From: an uncultured Psychroserpens sp.
Lineage (GTDB): Bacteria > Bacteroidota > Bacteroidia > Flavobacteriales > Flavobacteriaceae
Length of the DNA stretch: 64,000 nt
Reading direction: 5' to 3'
Assembly: GCA_947489585.1 (NCBI GenBank)
Contig: CANLEE010000001.1
Coordinates: forward strand, 248,001 to 312,000
The translations under genes were made by a program, and so were the position numbers. Position 1 is the first letter of the stretch; the number at the start of each line of letters is the position of its first letter. Shown in pieces: positions 1 through 9,970 of this stretch. Below the pieces are notes generated by a model. It ran no database searches and was not told the origin of the DNA. It worked only from the letters and a program-made list of their open reading frames with translations.

Positions 1-1
1 A

Positions 2-418
2 GTAGGTGCAGATATCATTACAGTTCATCATGAATCTACAGTACACTTACACAGAACATTAAGACAAATAAAAGATACTGGATGCAAAGCTGGTGTGGTA
101 CTTAACCTCACAACACCTGTATCGGTTCTTGAAGATATTTTACCTGAATGTTATATGGTATTACTCATGTCAATTAATCCTGGGTTTGGTGGACAGAAAT
201 TTGAACAAATGACATACAATCGTGTTAAAAAACTACGTAAAATGGTCAATGATCAAGGGTTAAATACACGTATTGAAATTGATGGTGGAGTTACAGATAA
301 AAACATCAAACAATTGGTAGATGCTGGTGCAGATGTATTTGTTGCAGGAAGTCATGTTTTTAAGAGCGACAACCAAACAGAAACTATTAAACGTCTAAAG
401 GAAATTGCTAACAGTTAA
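2..418 (+). CDS. rpe: Ribulose-phosphate 3-epimerase, 5' truncated by window edge
   Basis: Frame is open from base 2 (VGADIITVHHESTVHLHRTLRQIKDTGCKAGVVLNLTTP...); MSINPGFGGQKF and EIDGGV motifs of RPE. Confidence 0.95.
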   Translation, partial: VGADIITVHHESTVHLHRTLRQIKDTGCKAGVVLNLTTPVSVLEDILPECYMVLLMSINPGFGGQKFEQMTYNRVKKLRKMVNDQGLNTRIEIDGGVTDKNIKQLVDAGADVFVAGSHVFKSDNQTETIKRLKEIANS

Positions 419-2745
419 TTTTTACTGCCATAACCATAATTATAACCATAATTATAGCCATACGATTTATTATTTCCAACACCGTTGAGCACATAAGCCA
501 TATTTTTAAGCTTACCAGATTCAAATAAGTCTCTTGAAAAGTTCAATAATTTTTTCTCTGTAAAATTAGCTCTAGCAATATAAACAGTGACATCAGACAA
601 CTGAGAAATAAGCATAGTATCTGTCACTAAAATTGTTGGTGCCGTATCGACTACAATGTAATCATAACTATTTTTAGCTTCTTTTATAAGCTCATTAAAC
701 CTTCCATTTGTCAATAGGCTTGAAGGATTAGGCGGAATACTTCCAGATAATAGTATGTCATGATTAGGGTGTTTATCAAAGCCTTTGACTAAACCATTCT
801 TCCAATCAAAAGAACCATCATGTAAGTAGTTAGACAGTCCTTCATTATTTTTATCAAAGTTGATTTGAGCATGAATTTGAGGGTTTCTCAAATCAGCACC
901 AATAAGCAACACTTTTTTGTTAAGGCTAGATAAAGCAAGGGATAGGTTAATACTAATATAGGTCTTCCCTTCTCCTTTTATAGTTGACGTACAATAAATA
1001 ACTTTTCCTTGACTGCTATCATTTACAGGAAGCAAATAATTTACATTGGAGCTTAAAATCCTAAATGATTCTGCTAAAGTGGAGCGATCATTAGGGTTAT
1101 TAAATAAAAGGCTTTCCTTTTTCTTAGTATCAGGGATCTCTCCAATTATAGGGATTTTTGAATTCAGTTTAGTCATATCCTCTTTTCCATGCAATTTTGT
1201 ATCAAGCATAAAAAGGAGATATAATAACCCAAATGGAATTAGAAGTCCACCAAGAATCGCACCTGCGTATACAATATTTGATTTTGGTGAAATTGGCCCC
1301 GAACCTGAAATTGCGTAATCTACCACTTTAATTGATGGTTCAGTAATCGCTAAATTAATTGCAGCCTCTTCACGTTTTTGAAGTAATAAGAGGTATAAGC
1401 TTTCTTTAATTTTTTGTTGACGTTCAATAGCCCTTAATAGCTTTTCTTGTTGAGGAATTTGAGAAACTTTACCAATAAATTTCCTGTTTCTTCCTCTCAA
1501 TTGACTTTGAGAAACACTTAATTTCTGATTATAAGAGTTAAGTGATTTAGTGATATTAGACCTCAGGTCATCAATTTTAGATTGAACAAATTTAACTGTA
1601 GGGTTATTTACACCGCCACTGCTTGCTAATTTATCTCTATCAAGAATAGCAGTATTATACTCATTAATTAAAGCATTAATATTTGCACTCTCTAAACCAA
1701 TATTAGCAGGGAGAAGCCCACCATTTGTATTAGAATTCATGCCATCCTGGAGTAGCTTTGCGACCGCTAATTGGTTTTCAATTTGAAATACTTCTTCTTC
1801 AGATTTAGAACGTTGCTGCAAACCTAATTCAGCATCGGTAGCAAGATCAACAAGGTTATTGCGCTGTTTAAAATCTTTTCTATCAATTTCAATCGAGTCT
1901 AATTCTTGAGCAAGAAACACAAATCGATCATCAATAAATTCTAATGTGCGCTTAGAAACTAACTGTCGATCGTTAATTCCATCTTTATTAAAAACATCCA
2001 TTAATGTATTTAAAATCCATTCTGAGCGCTCTTTACTTTCACCCTTTATGGTCATTTGCAGCAAGTCACTTTGTTCTCCAATTGCATCAACTTTAATTCG
2101 AGATTTCAAACCTAATGTTGCATTCTTTAACGGTCCGTAGTTTATTATATAACGTTTTCCAATACATTTACTTAATACTTGCTCACTTTCTATTTTTATA
2201 TTGAACGGTAAGTTATGGTTGGTTTCAAAACTATTATGGTTAGGAATATTAAAAGTTTTTTCAGTTTTGGTATTAGTAATATCAAAGCTATTATTTTTAA
2301 CTTCTATTGTATATGACAATGGTTTAAAAATACTATCAACATTAATGATTTGTTCATAATAAAACGGAAGTTCGCCCATTTGAGCTGTTTGAATAGTCCC
2401 TTCCTCATAAAAACGTGTATTGAGTTTTAATTCTTTAACAACTTTCTCTATAATAAGATAAGATGTTAGAATTTCAATTTCATTTTCTAAATTGATGTTG
2501 GTTCTTTTAAATACAAACGCAGAAGTTGGTAACTCTAGCCCTTCAGACTCATCTAAAATTTTCATTTTAGCAGTCGTTTGATAAATTCTAGGTGCATACC
2601 TTAAATAAATATAAGCTCCAACAAAAACTATGGCTAATGATATAAGAAACCATGGCCAATACCTTAAATATTTATTCAACTCTTGTTTTAAATCTACATT
2701 ATCGTCTTCAGAAAATGTATTTGGATTATTTAATGAAGGTTCCAT
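415..2745 (-). CDS. wzc: Polysaccharide co-polymerase / BY-type tyrosine kinase (Wzc-like)
   Basis: N-terminal Wzz-like segment with TM, long coiled coil, C-terminal kinase (CTSTIKGEGKTYISINLS Walker A-like), Tyr-rich C-tail YGYNYGYNYGYG. Confidence 0.92.
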   Translation of the reverse strand: MEPSLNNPNTFSEDDNVDLKQELNKYLRYWPWFLISLAIVFVGAYIYLRYAPRIYQTTAKMKILDESEGLELPTSAFVFKRTNINLENEIEILTSYLIIEKVVKELKLNTRFYEEGTIQTAQMGELPFYYEQIINVDSIFKPLSYTIEVKNNSFDITNTKTEKTFNIPNHNSFETNHNLPFNIKIESEQVLSKCIGKRYIINYGPLKNATLGLKSRIKVDAIGEQSDLLQMTIKGESKERSEWILNTLMDVFNKDGINDRQLVSKRTLEFIDDRFVFLAQELDSIEIDRKDFKQRNNLVDLATDAELGLQQRSKSEEEVFQIENQLAVAKLLQDGMNSNTNGGLLPANIGLESANINALINEYNTAILDRDKLASSGGVNNPTVKFVQSKIDDLRSNITKSLNSYNQKLSVSQSQLRGRNRKFIGKVSQIPQQEKLLRAIERQQKIKESLYLLLLQKREEAAINLAITEPSIKVVDYAISGSGPISPKSNIVYAGAILGGLLIPFGLLYLLFMLDTKLHGKEDMTKLNSKIPIIGEIPDTKKKESLLFNNPNDRSTLAESFRILSSNVNYLLPVNDSSQGKVIYCTSTIKGEGKTYISINLSLALSSLNKKVLLIGADLRNPQIHAQINFDKNNEGLSNYLHDGSFDWKNGLVKGFDKHPNHDILLSGSIPPNPSSLLTNGRFNELIKEAKNSYDYIVVDTAPTILVTDTMLISQLSDVTVYIARANFTEKKLLNFSRDLFESGKLKNMAYVLNGVGNNKSYGYNYGYNYGYGSKN

Positions 2746-2747
2746 AA

Positions 2748-3509
2748 TTATCGTGTAAGTAAAATAATTGAACTTAAAACTAAAGACGTAATGGTAAGTA
2801 CTGTACCTATATTATTAATAAATCCAGCATTTTTAACTCTAGGGTTATTTGGGTTTACAATAATAACATCATTAGGCTTGATATAATAATATTCACTATT
2901 CATAAAATTAGTAGATGTTAAATCGATATGAGTTATTTTTCGGACACCATCCACATCTCTTGTCATAATGATATCATCTCTCTTTCCATTAATCGTTAAA
3001 TCACCAGCATAACCTAAGGCTTGTAATAAGGTTATATTTTGCTCTGTAAAATTATAAGTTCCAGGGATTTGAACCTCTCCCAAAATAGTGATTTTAGCAT
3101 TGAGTAAGCGTACTTCAAGCGTTGGGTTATTTAAATGACCGCCTTCCTTTAAAAGCTTTTTAATTTTCTCTTCTATTTCTAAAGTCGTAAGATTAGACAC
3201 TTCAATTAGTCCTAAAACTGGATAATTAATTGTGCCTTCGTTAGACACCAAATAGCCTTGTAGCTTAATTAATTCTAAAGAATTTACCTGCACGCCATTA
3301 TTTCCACCTCTATTATAAGGGATTGCAGCTTCAGGAACTAAGCTCTCAACAGTTATTTTTAAAATATCGTTGGGCTGAATCGTTACTGTTTGATAAGTAA
3401 TTGGTGAAGTATTATTCTGTTTGGCATCTTGCATATATAATATCTCTTTCTTAGAAGCGCAAGATGTCAGAACAAAAAGTAACAATAATCCTAAAAACTT
3501 AATTTTCAT
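2748..3509 (-). CDS. wza: Polysaccharide biosynthesis/export lipoprotein (Wza-like, SLBB)
   Basis: Lipoprotein signal LLLFVLTSCAS; export domain IQPNDILKITV; SLBB-like ITILGEVQIPGTYNF; adjacent to wzc. Confidence 0.9.
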   Translation of the reverse strand: MKIKFLGLLLLFVLTSCASKKEILYMQDAKQNNTSPITYQTVTIQPNDILKITVESLVPEAAIPYNRGGNNGVQVNSLELIKLQGYLVSNEGTINYPVLGLIEVSNLTTLEIEEKIKKLLKEGGHLNNPTLEVRLLNAKITILGEVQIPGTYNFTEQNITLLQALGYAGDLTINGKRDDIIMTRDVDGVRKITHIDLTSTNFMNSEYYYIKPNDVIIVNPNNPRVKNAGFINNIGTVLTITSLVLSSIILLTR

Positions 3510-3528
3510 ATGCCTATTAATTAAGACG

Positions 3529-3536
3529 CAAATATA
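3529..3536 (-). promoter_or_regulatory. Putative Bacteroidota -7 promoter element TATATTTG upstream of wza-like gene
   Basis: caaatata on + strand = TATATTTG on - strand, matching TAnnTTTG, about 20 nt upstream of the ATG. Confidence 0.5.
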
Positions 3537-3591
3537 AGGTATTTAAAGTAATCCCAGAACTCTAGTTTACTATGAATATTAGTAGAAAACG

Positions 3592-4704
3592 CTAAACTTT
3601 AATTTTATTACTTTGTTTATTTAAACTTCGCTTTAATACAAAAGGAATATAATATAATACTGATCCATATAGGAATAGCAAACCAATTTGTGTATTCAAA
3701 TTTAAGTGAAGCATATTGAAAGCAATTATAATAATAATCAAATTAATCAAAACTATAAGAACAGTTGTTTGTATATGGGTAAACCCAGATTGAATAAAAC
3801 GATGATGAATATGATTTTTATCAGCTTCAAATGGGCTTTTCTTTAGAACAAAGATTCTAATAAAGAATATCCTAAACGTATCCATTAAAGGAAAGAAGAG
3901 CATTGCAAGTGCAAGTGCTGGTGATGCTTTAAAGTAATTAGAATCAACATTAGTTTGAGAATGAGATATAAAACTAATGGTAAAAAATGCTAATAAAAAC
4001 CCTAATATCATTGAACCTGTATCGCCCATAAAAATTTTATTCTTCTCTGAAAAATTTAATCGTAAAAATGCAAATAATGACCCTATTAATGCCACTGAAA
4101 TAGTAGCTAAACTTAAATCTCCCGAATTATAAAAAAGAACACTAAATACAGAACTAATCATTAAAGCGATACTCCCAGCGAGACCATCTACGCCATCAAT
4201 TAAATTGTAAGCATTAATTATAAGAATATAGACAAATAAAGTAAAAAAAACAGATCCCCAATATGGTAACACATCAATATCTAAAATTTTTGAAAAGCCA
4301 ATAATTCTTGTATCGGTAAAAACGATTAAAAGCAATGCTGCAAATAATTGACCAAGAAATTTTTTGCGAGCAGATAACACTGTTAAATCATCTTTAAGTC
4401 CTAAAAAAAATAGAATAGTTAAACCTCCCATAACAAGAAGTAAAACCTTTGTATTTAACATTGCTCCAACAATAGTCATCACTACGACTAAGCTTAAAAA
4501 TATCCCAATACCTCCTAATGTAGGTGTTCTATTTGAATGCATGCTCCTACTATCAGGTTCATCCATCAAGTGCTTTTCTTTTGCTACATATAAAATGGTA
4601 GGAAACGTATAAAAAGCGATGACAAACGCTAAAACAAATGCAGATATTAACCAAACAATTGGATTATTTTCAGGATTAAAATTATCTAGTAATGTTTTAA
4701 TCAT
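3592..4704 (-). CDS. Undecaprenyl-phosphate sugar-1-phosphate transferase (WecA/TagO-like, MraY superfamily)
   Basis: Multi-TM; NAYNLIDGVDGLAG, KIFMGDTGSM and HHRFIQSG motifs. Confidence 0.92.
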   Translation of the reverse strand: MIKTLLDNFNPENNPIVWLISAFVLAFVIAFYTFPTILYVAKEKHLMDEPDSRSMHSNRTPTLGGIGIFLSLVVVMTIVGAMLNTKVLLLVMGGLTILFFLGLKDDLTVLSARKKFLGQLFAALLLIVFTDTRIIGFSKILDIDVLPYWGSVFFTLFVYILIINAYNLIDGVDGLAGSIALMISSVFSVLFYNSGDLSLATISVALIGSLFAFLRLNFSEKNKIFMGDTGSMILGFLLAFFTISFISHSQTNVDSNYFKASPALALAMLFFPLMDTFRIFFIRIFVLKKSPFEADKNHIHHRFIQSGFTHIQTTVLIVLINLIIIIIAFNMLHLNLNTQIGLLFLYGSVLYYIPFVLKRSLNKQSNKIKV

Positions 4705-4824
4705 AAACGAATAGCTAAAAATTATAATATCTTAGATAGCATTGCAAGATACGAATTAAAAAAGCAAGCTATTTAATTAATTGAAGTATTAATTTAGCTT
4801 TTTCTGTATTTATTAATATACTAA

Positions 4825-5922
4825 TTAATTGCTTAATGTTGATTTTAAGGACTCAACAATACGAGTTGCTGTTTGACCATCCCATAAAGGTATCTCATTA
4901 CCTTTCTTCCAATTATTAGCAAATAAAATTTCCAAATATGGCTTAAGGTTTTGAGGATTTGTACCTACTAACTCATTAGTTCCTAATGTAATGGTTTCTG
5001 GCCTTTCGGTATTATCTCTAAGAGTTAAACATGGAACTCGCATTATAGATGCTTCTTCGGTAATTCCACCAGAATCAGTAATTACAGCCTTTGCACGTTC
5101 AACTAAATAATTAAACTCTAAATAACTAAGAGGTTTTACCATATGAAGTCGTTGGTGCCCCACATTAAGCTGTTCTAAAATCTTAGCTGTTCTAGGGTGT
5201 ACAGGAAATACTAATGGCAAATCTTGCGTATGGGCTACAATCTCATCAATCATATTTTTTAATTGAGATTCCTCATCCACATTAGCTGGTCTATGTAACG
5301 TCATAACGATATAATTCCCTTCTGAAAGTTTAAGATCATTCCAAACTTGAGGTTGCTTAAAGTTTGGTCGTTGCTTTAACAAAGTATCAATCATTGTATT
5401 TCCAACGAAAAAAATCTGACTTTCATTAACACCACTTTTCTTAAGATTAGCATTAGCAGTTTCTGAAGTCGTAAAAAAATAATTTGTAATACTATCGGTT
5501 ACTAGTCTGTTAATTTCTTCTGGCATTGTCCAATCATCAGATCGAATTCCACCTTCAACATGCGCCACTTTAGTATGCAATTTCTGAGCAACTAAAGCGC
5601 ATGCCATTGTAGACGTCACATCACCAACAACAAGTACTAAATCTGCAGGGTTAGCTATTAATTCTTTTTCAAAATGAATCATAATATTTGCCGTCTGCTC
5701 AGCTTGTGAGCCTCCACTGCACTCTAAATTCACATGAGGTTCAGGAATTTCAAGTTGCTCAAAAAAGCTTCCAGACATATTTTTATCATAATGTTGACCT
5801 GTATGAACTAATCTATAATCTATATCAAAATGAGCATCTTTAGCCTTTTGAATAGCATGAATAATTGGTGCTATCTTCATGAAATTAGGTCTAGCTCCAG
5901 CAATTATTGAGACTTTATACAT
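4825..5922 (-). CDS. wecB: UDP-N-acetylglucosamine 2-epimerase (non-hydrolysing)
   Basis: GARPNFMKIAPI, HTGQHYDKNMS, HVEGGIRS, MTLHRPANVD, TDSGGITEEA motifs. Confidence 0.95.
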   Translation of the reverse strand: MYKVSIIAGARPNFMKIAPIIHAIQKAKDAHFDIDYRLVHTGQHYDKNMSGSFFEQLEIPEPHVNLECSGGSQAEQTANIMIHFEKELIANPADLVLVVGDVTSTMACALVAQKLHTKVAHVEGGIRSDDWTMPEEINRLVTDSITNYFFTTSETANANLKKSGVNESQIFFVGNTMIDTLLKQRPNFKQPQVWNDLKLSEGNYIVMTLHRPANVDEESQLKNMIDEIVAHTQDLPLVFPVHPRTAKILEQLNVGHQRLHMVKPLSYLEFNYLVERAKAVITDSGGITEEASIMRVPCLTLRDNTERPETITLGTNELVGTNPQNLKPYLEILFANNWKKGNEIPLWDGQTATRIVESLKSTLSN

Positions 5923-5948
5923 ATTGAATTTTAATTTTTGAAATCGTT

Positions 5949-6647
5949 TTAGTAGCGATTTAAATGCAAATTAATAAAAAAACGCACTAAATGAATTTGA
6001 CGCTTTATTCTTGATGGTTGTCTTAATAGTCTATAAGCCCATTCCATATTATTTTTTACCCACCATTCTGGTGCGCGTTTCACATGACCAGTATACACGT
6101 CAAAACTTCCACCTAAACCTTGATAAACTGCTTTATGAGACTTCTGAATACGCTCCATGAGGTTTTCTTGCTTTGGCGAACCCATCGCTACAAAAACCAC
6201 ATCTGGATTATGTGCTTTAATGTCTTCTATTAAGGCCTCTTCTTCAGCTTCTGTTTTAATATATCCATTTCTGAAATTACAAATATTGATACCATCAAAT
6301 TCAGATTTTAGTTGGTTTACAGTTGCTTCTATAATATCCTGTTTACCACCTACCAAATAAAAGGATTTAGTTTTATGATAGTTTTTAACCACATCGAGCC
6401 AAAGTTCACAACCTGGAATTTTGACTACTTTTTTAATGCCTTTCTTTTCTAGAGTCCAAACTGCTCCAATACCATCGGGATACCCAAGGTTTCTATTAAT
6501 AAAAGCACGACTATCATCAGTAGCATGAAGAATTTTTTCTGCATTTACAGCAACCATAATTTTCTGGTTATCAAATGCGTATTGCATTAATTCTTCTCTC
6601 GATCCTGGAGCGCAAGTCATTACGCCATTTAATGACTTAACTTCCAT
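5949..6647 (-). CDS. WecG/TagA/CpsF-family glycosyltransferase
   Basis: NRNLGYPDGIGAVW, FVAMGSPKQENLM, GLGGSFDVYTGHVKRAPEWW motifs. Confidence 0.93.
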   Translation of the reverse strand: MEVKSLNGVMTCAPGSREELMQYAFDNQKIMVAVNAEKILHATDDSRAFINRNLGYPDGIGAVWTLEKKGIKKVVKIPGCELWLDVVKNYHKTKSFYLVGGKQDIIEATVNQLKSEFDGINICNFRNGYIKTEAEEEALIEDIKAHNPDVVFVAMGSPKQENLMERIQKSHKAVYQGLGGSFDVYTGHVKRAPEWWVKNNMEWAYRLLRQPSRIKRQIHLVRFFINLHLNRY

Positions 6648-7857
6648 GAACTCTTGATTTTGTTTCTAATAAAAAATGTGCCATGGCATTAAACATAAAT
6701 GCATTACTCCATCTCATATACGATATTTTTGAACTCATTCCTTTTTTTAACTGGTAGTAAAAATAACCTTTTCTATGTTGCATATTAGCTATCGTCCAAT
6801 CTAAAACTTTAGACAATAGTGATTCATTTTCTTTAAACATTTTTAGCTTTGACAAAGTCACTATCACTTGTGCAGGACAATGAATATCTATAGGATACGT
6901 TTTATTGTGATAATATTTTGGCATACCATTATCTTCGAAAAAATGTTCCAGATAATAGTCAGTGCCTTTTTTTATATACTTCTGAAATGAATAATCTTCA
7001 GTATTTTGCTGATACGTTTCAATAGCATCTAAATTAAATCCTGTGTGAAAACTATCCTTCCATGATTGCACCGGCAACAAGCCATAAATCCATGAACCAT
7101 CGGTTTCTTGTAAATCACATGCAGCGATAATCGCTTGTTTTGCCATAGTAGCATGCGCTTCATTTTTTGTGTATTTATAAGAATAACTTAAAATTTTAGC
7201 ACCAAGCAATGACGCATTAATAACTGTATTATTACCGTCTTTTATACTGTATGAAAAAATAACACCATTACCATGAGGTGTTCTAGATAAATCGTTAAGC
7301 ACAAACTCAGCGGCAGATAACGTTTCTTTTAAAACGGCTTCATCTTTGGTGATTTTATAACTTTCAATTAATGCTTCAACACTAAAACAAGTAGCGACTA
7401 CAGTTGGTGTATGCTTTGGAAACAGAAATAATCGTCTAGCTTGCCAATCAAAATTATAACCCCAACATGAGCCAGAATAGCCTTTTGTTCTTAGACTTAA
7501 CAATAACGAAGTCACTTCCTTTACTTTATTAAGAAGTTCTTCTTTTGTGCCAAAATCTTCACAACCGCTTTTGGCTAATTCATACAAACGACAATAGCCT
7601 AAAAGAAATAGAGCAACACCTTTGGCATTATGTTCCTTTGGTACTAAAAGTAGCTTTCTGAAATTTATTGGGCTTCTCTTAAAGCCTTGAATCCAGGCTA
7701 ATCTTGCTAAATCCCAATGCTTTAATGGTAAGGCCTGAAACACCTTTGAATTCATGCCATCATATGGATCCCAACCTTTAAAATTTTCGGCCTCGCAATA
7801 AGTTTTCAGTTTAGAAAAACTGATGTCAACGTTATATTTCAACTTGTTCTCCTCCAC
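6637..7857 (-). CDS. Conserved EPS-locus protein, probable alpha/alpha-toroid (six-hairpin/terpenoid-cyclase-like), function unknown
   Basis: 406-aa ORF, overlapping start/stop with both neighbours; repeated helical segments and toroid-like motifs (GSWIYGLLPVQSWKDSFHTGFNLDAIETY). Confidence 0.75.
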   Translation of the reverse strand: MEENKLKYNVDISFSKLKTYCEAENFKGWDPYDGMNSKVFQALPLKHWDLARLAWIQGFKRSPINFRKLLLVPKEHNAKGVALFLLGYCRLYELAKSGCEDFGTKEELLNKVKEVTSLLLSLRTKGYSGSCWGYNFDWQARRLFLFPKHTPTVVATCFSVEALIESYKITKDEAVLKETLSAAEFVLNDLSRTPHGNGVIFSYSIKDGNNTVINASLLGAKILSYSYKYTKNEAHATMAKQAIIAACDLQETDGSWIYGLLPVQSWKDSFHTGFNLDAIETYQQNTEDYSFQKYIKKGTDYYLEHFFEDNGMPKYYHNKTYPIDIHCPAQVIVTLSKLKMFKENESLLSKVLDWTIANMQHRKGYFYYQLKKGMSSKISYMRWSNAFMFNAMAHFLLETKSRVHGS

Positions 7858-9970
7858 GTTTTACAGATTCTAACACTTTAAAAGATGCTTTGGTCACTGC
7901 TACAATGTCTTCAAAAGAAATTGGTGCATTACCGTTAGTAAGCAAACCATTTACAAAAGCATTTACCATTTCTTTCTGACCTTTATTTTGATTGAAAAGC
8001 TTCTCTTTTTTAGGCTTCCCTTTTCCGAAGATTTTTAATTCTTTAAAATCATGAAGTGTTGCAGACATCCCTGCTGAAAACACCTCGACATATTCTTTAG
8101 TCATCGATTTTGATCCATTAGCATAGTAGGCTACGACTCCGGAAGAGCCATTTTCAAACTGAATCAAAATATTTAGAGTATCATTTAATTGATTTGCATC
8201 TGGTAATGCTGTAGCAGAAATTTTCGTTGGAAGGCTTCCGTTAAGGTAGGTTAGGTAATCAATAAAATGACACACTTCTCCTAAAACACGTCCACCACCA
8301 ATGTCTAGATCCTGAATCCAATTATCACCTGGAATCGCACCTGCATTAATTCGATAAAGCATGGTCATTGGATTATTTCCAATCGCTTTTTTCAATGTTG
8401 CTGTTAATGGCGAAAATCTGCGATTAAACCCAACCATAACTGCTTTATTTGCTTTTGATTGTGCTTTGATTATAGATTCTAATTCAGATTCTAAAAGACA
8501 TAAGGGCTTTTCAACAAATACATTTTTATTGGCTTCTAAGCTTTTTAAAACATATAATCCATGAGAATCATGACGTGTTGCCACAAAGACGGTATTTGTT
8601 TTATCGTCTAACACATCAGATTCTTGAGTGGCACAAAATTGAAATTTAAATTTCTCTGCAACACGTTTAGAGGTTGTTCCAGTATTAGTTAGCACACCTA
8701 CACGACCTATATCATTAGTTTCAGGAATATTTGGTAATAGGTTGCCTTGTGCATAGCTTCCTGCTCCTATAAATGAAATGTTTATTTTTCCGAGCTTATC
8801 AATTTCTGAAGTTGAAATTTTAGATTTTGATACGGTTTTACTAGTATCATATTTTAAAGCAATACCTGTAAACGGTTCAGCTTTAGAAACAACTAAATCG
8901 AATGCAGCTTTTGCGTTTTCGAATTCAAACTCGTGCGTTGTTAAATAATCAATATTGATACGGTTGGTTGCAATTAAATTCTGAAAAGCTTCCATATTTC
9001 GCTTCTCTGTCCAACGTACATAAGGCAACGGATAATCAATTCCTTTTTCTTCGTAGTTTAGGTCATAACGACCAGGTCCATATGAACACGCCATTTTCAG
9101 TTCTAACTCTTTACGATACCAAAACGGATCGCGATCAAAGCCAGTAGGTACAGCGCCTAACACTACCACTTTCCCTTTTTTACGTGCAATCGCGCCAGCA
9201 AAATTTATAGGATCTAGACTAGATGTTGCGGCTGCTATAATCACAGCATCGGCGCCATAACCATGAGTTGCATTTTGTATTTGCGCTTCTACTCCTGCTG
9301 CATTTCTGGTCATTCCTAAATCGACAACCGAATTATCAACTACTTGTTTTACTGCTGCTTCGGAAACATCAACTCCAATTACGGTAACTCCAGAAGCCTT
9401 TAAAATTAATGCGGCTAATTGACCTAATAAGCCAAGACCAATAACAACACATGATTCACCTAAACGCAAATCGGCTTGACGTACACCTTGCATAGAAATA
9501 GCTCCAAGTGTATTATAAGCTGCATCTTTTAAACTTGAGTTATTATCTAATTTAACACAAAGGTTAATAGGTACTGAAACGATTTCGGCATGATTAGCAT
9601 ATCCAGCTCCAGCACAAGCGACCTTATCGCCAACTTCAAATTCTGTAACGCCTTCTCCGACTTCAATCACTTCTCCCGCACAACTATAGCCTAAAGGTGA
9701 ATAGGCATCTAGCTTTTTCATTACAGCCCTGTAGGTCTGAATTGGGCCTTGTTTTTTTAAGGTATCTACAACCTGTTTCACTTGTTGTGGACGCTCTTTC
9801 GCCTTTCCAATTAGGCTTTTCCGAGCTGCAACCACAGTTGAACCTTCAGTTCCTGCACTTATGATAGAGTAGTGATTTTTGACTATGACCATTCCTTTTC
9901 CTAATTGCGGATAAGGGACGTCTTGAATAATCATATCGCCAGAACCTAGCTTTTGTGTGAGTTGTTGCAT
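7832..9970 (-). CDS. Bidomain zinc-type alcohol dehydrogenase / Gfo-Idh-MocA oxidoreductase fusion
   Basis: N-terminal MDR features (GYSCAGEVIEVGEGVTEFEVGDKVAC, CVVIGLGLLGQLAA); C-terminal GFO/IDH (ISFIGAGSYAQGNLLP, NVFVEKPLC, VMVGFNRRFSP). Confidence 0.9.
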   Translation of the reverse strand: MQQLTQKLGSGDMIIQDVPYPQLGKGMVIVKNHYSIISAGTEGSTVVAARKSLIGKAKERPQQVKQVVDTLKKQGPIQTYRAVMKKLDAYSPLGYSCAGEVIEVGEGVTEFEVGDKVACAGAGYANHAEIVSVPINLCVKLDNNSSLKDAAYNTLGAISMQGVRQADLRLGESCVVIGLGLLGQLAALILKASGVTVIGVDVSEAAVKQVVDNSVVDLGMTRNAAGVEAQIQNATHGYGADAVIIAAATSSLDPINFAGAIARKKGKVVVLGAVPTGFDRDPFWYRKELELKMACSYGPGRYDLNYEEKGIDYPLPYVRWTEKRNMEAFQNLIATNRINIDYLTTHEFEFENAKAAFDLVVSKAEPFTGIALKYDTSKTVSKSKISTSEIDKLGKINISFIGAGSYAQGNLLPNIPETNDIGRVGVLTNTGTTSKRVAEKFKFQFCATQESDVLDDKTNTVFVATRHDSHGLYVLKSLEANKNVFVEKPLCLLESELESIIKAQSKANKAVMVGFNRRFSPLTATLKKAIGNNPMTMLYRINAGAIPGDNWIQDLDIGGGRVLGEVCHFIDYLTYLNGSLPTKISATALPDANQLNDTLNILIQFENGSSGVVAYYANGSKSMTKEYVEVFSAGMSATLHDFKELKIFGKGKPKKEKLFNQNKGQKEMVNAFVNGLLTNGNAPISFEDIVAVTKASFKVLESVKRGGEQVEI

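Noticed and set aside
3592-4704. Second peptidoglycan MraY
   Set aside because: Context and motifs fit a WecA/TagO-like EPS initiating transferase. The real mraY is in the dcw cluster at 44515-45756.
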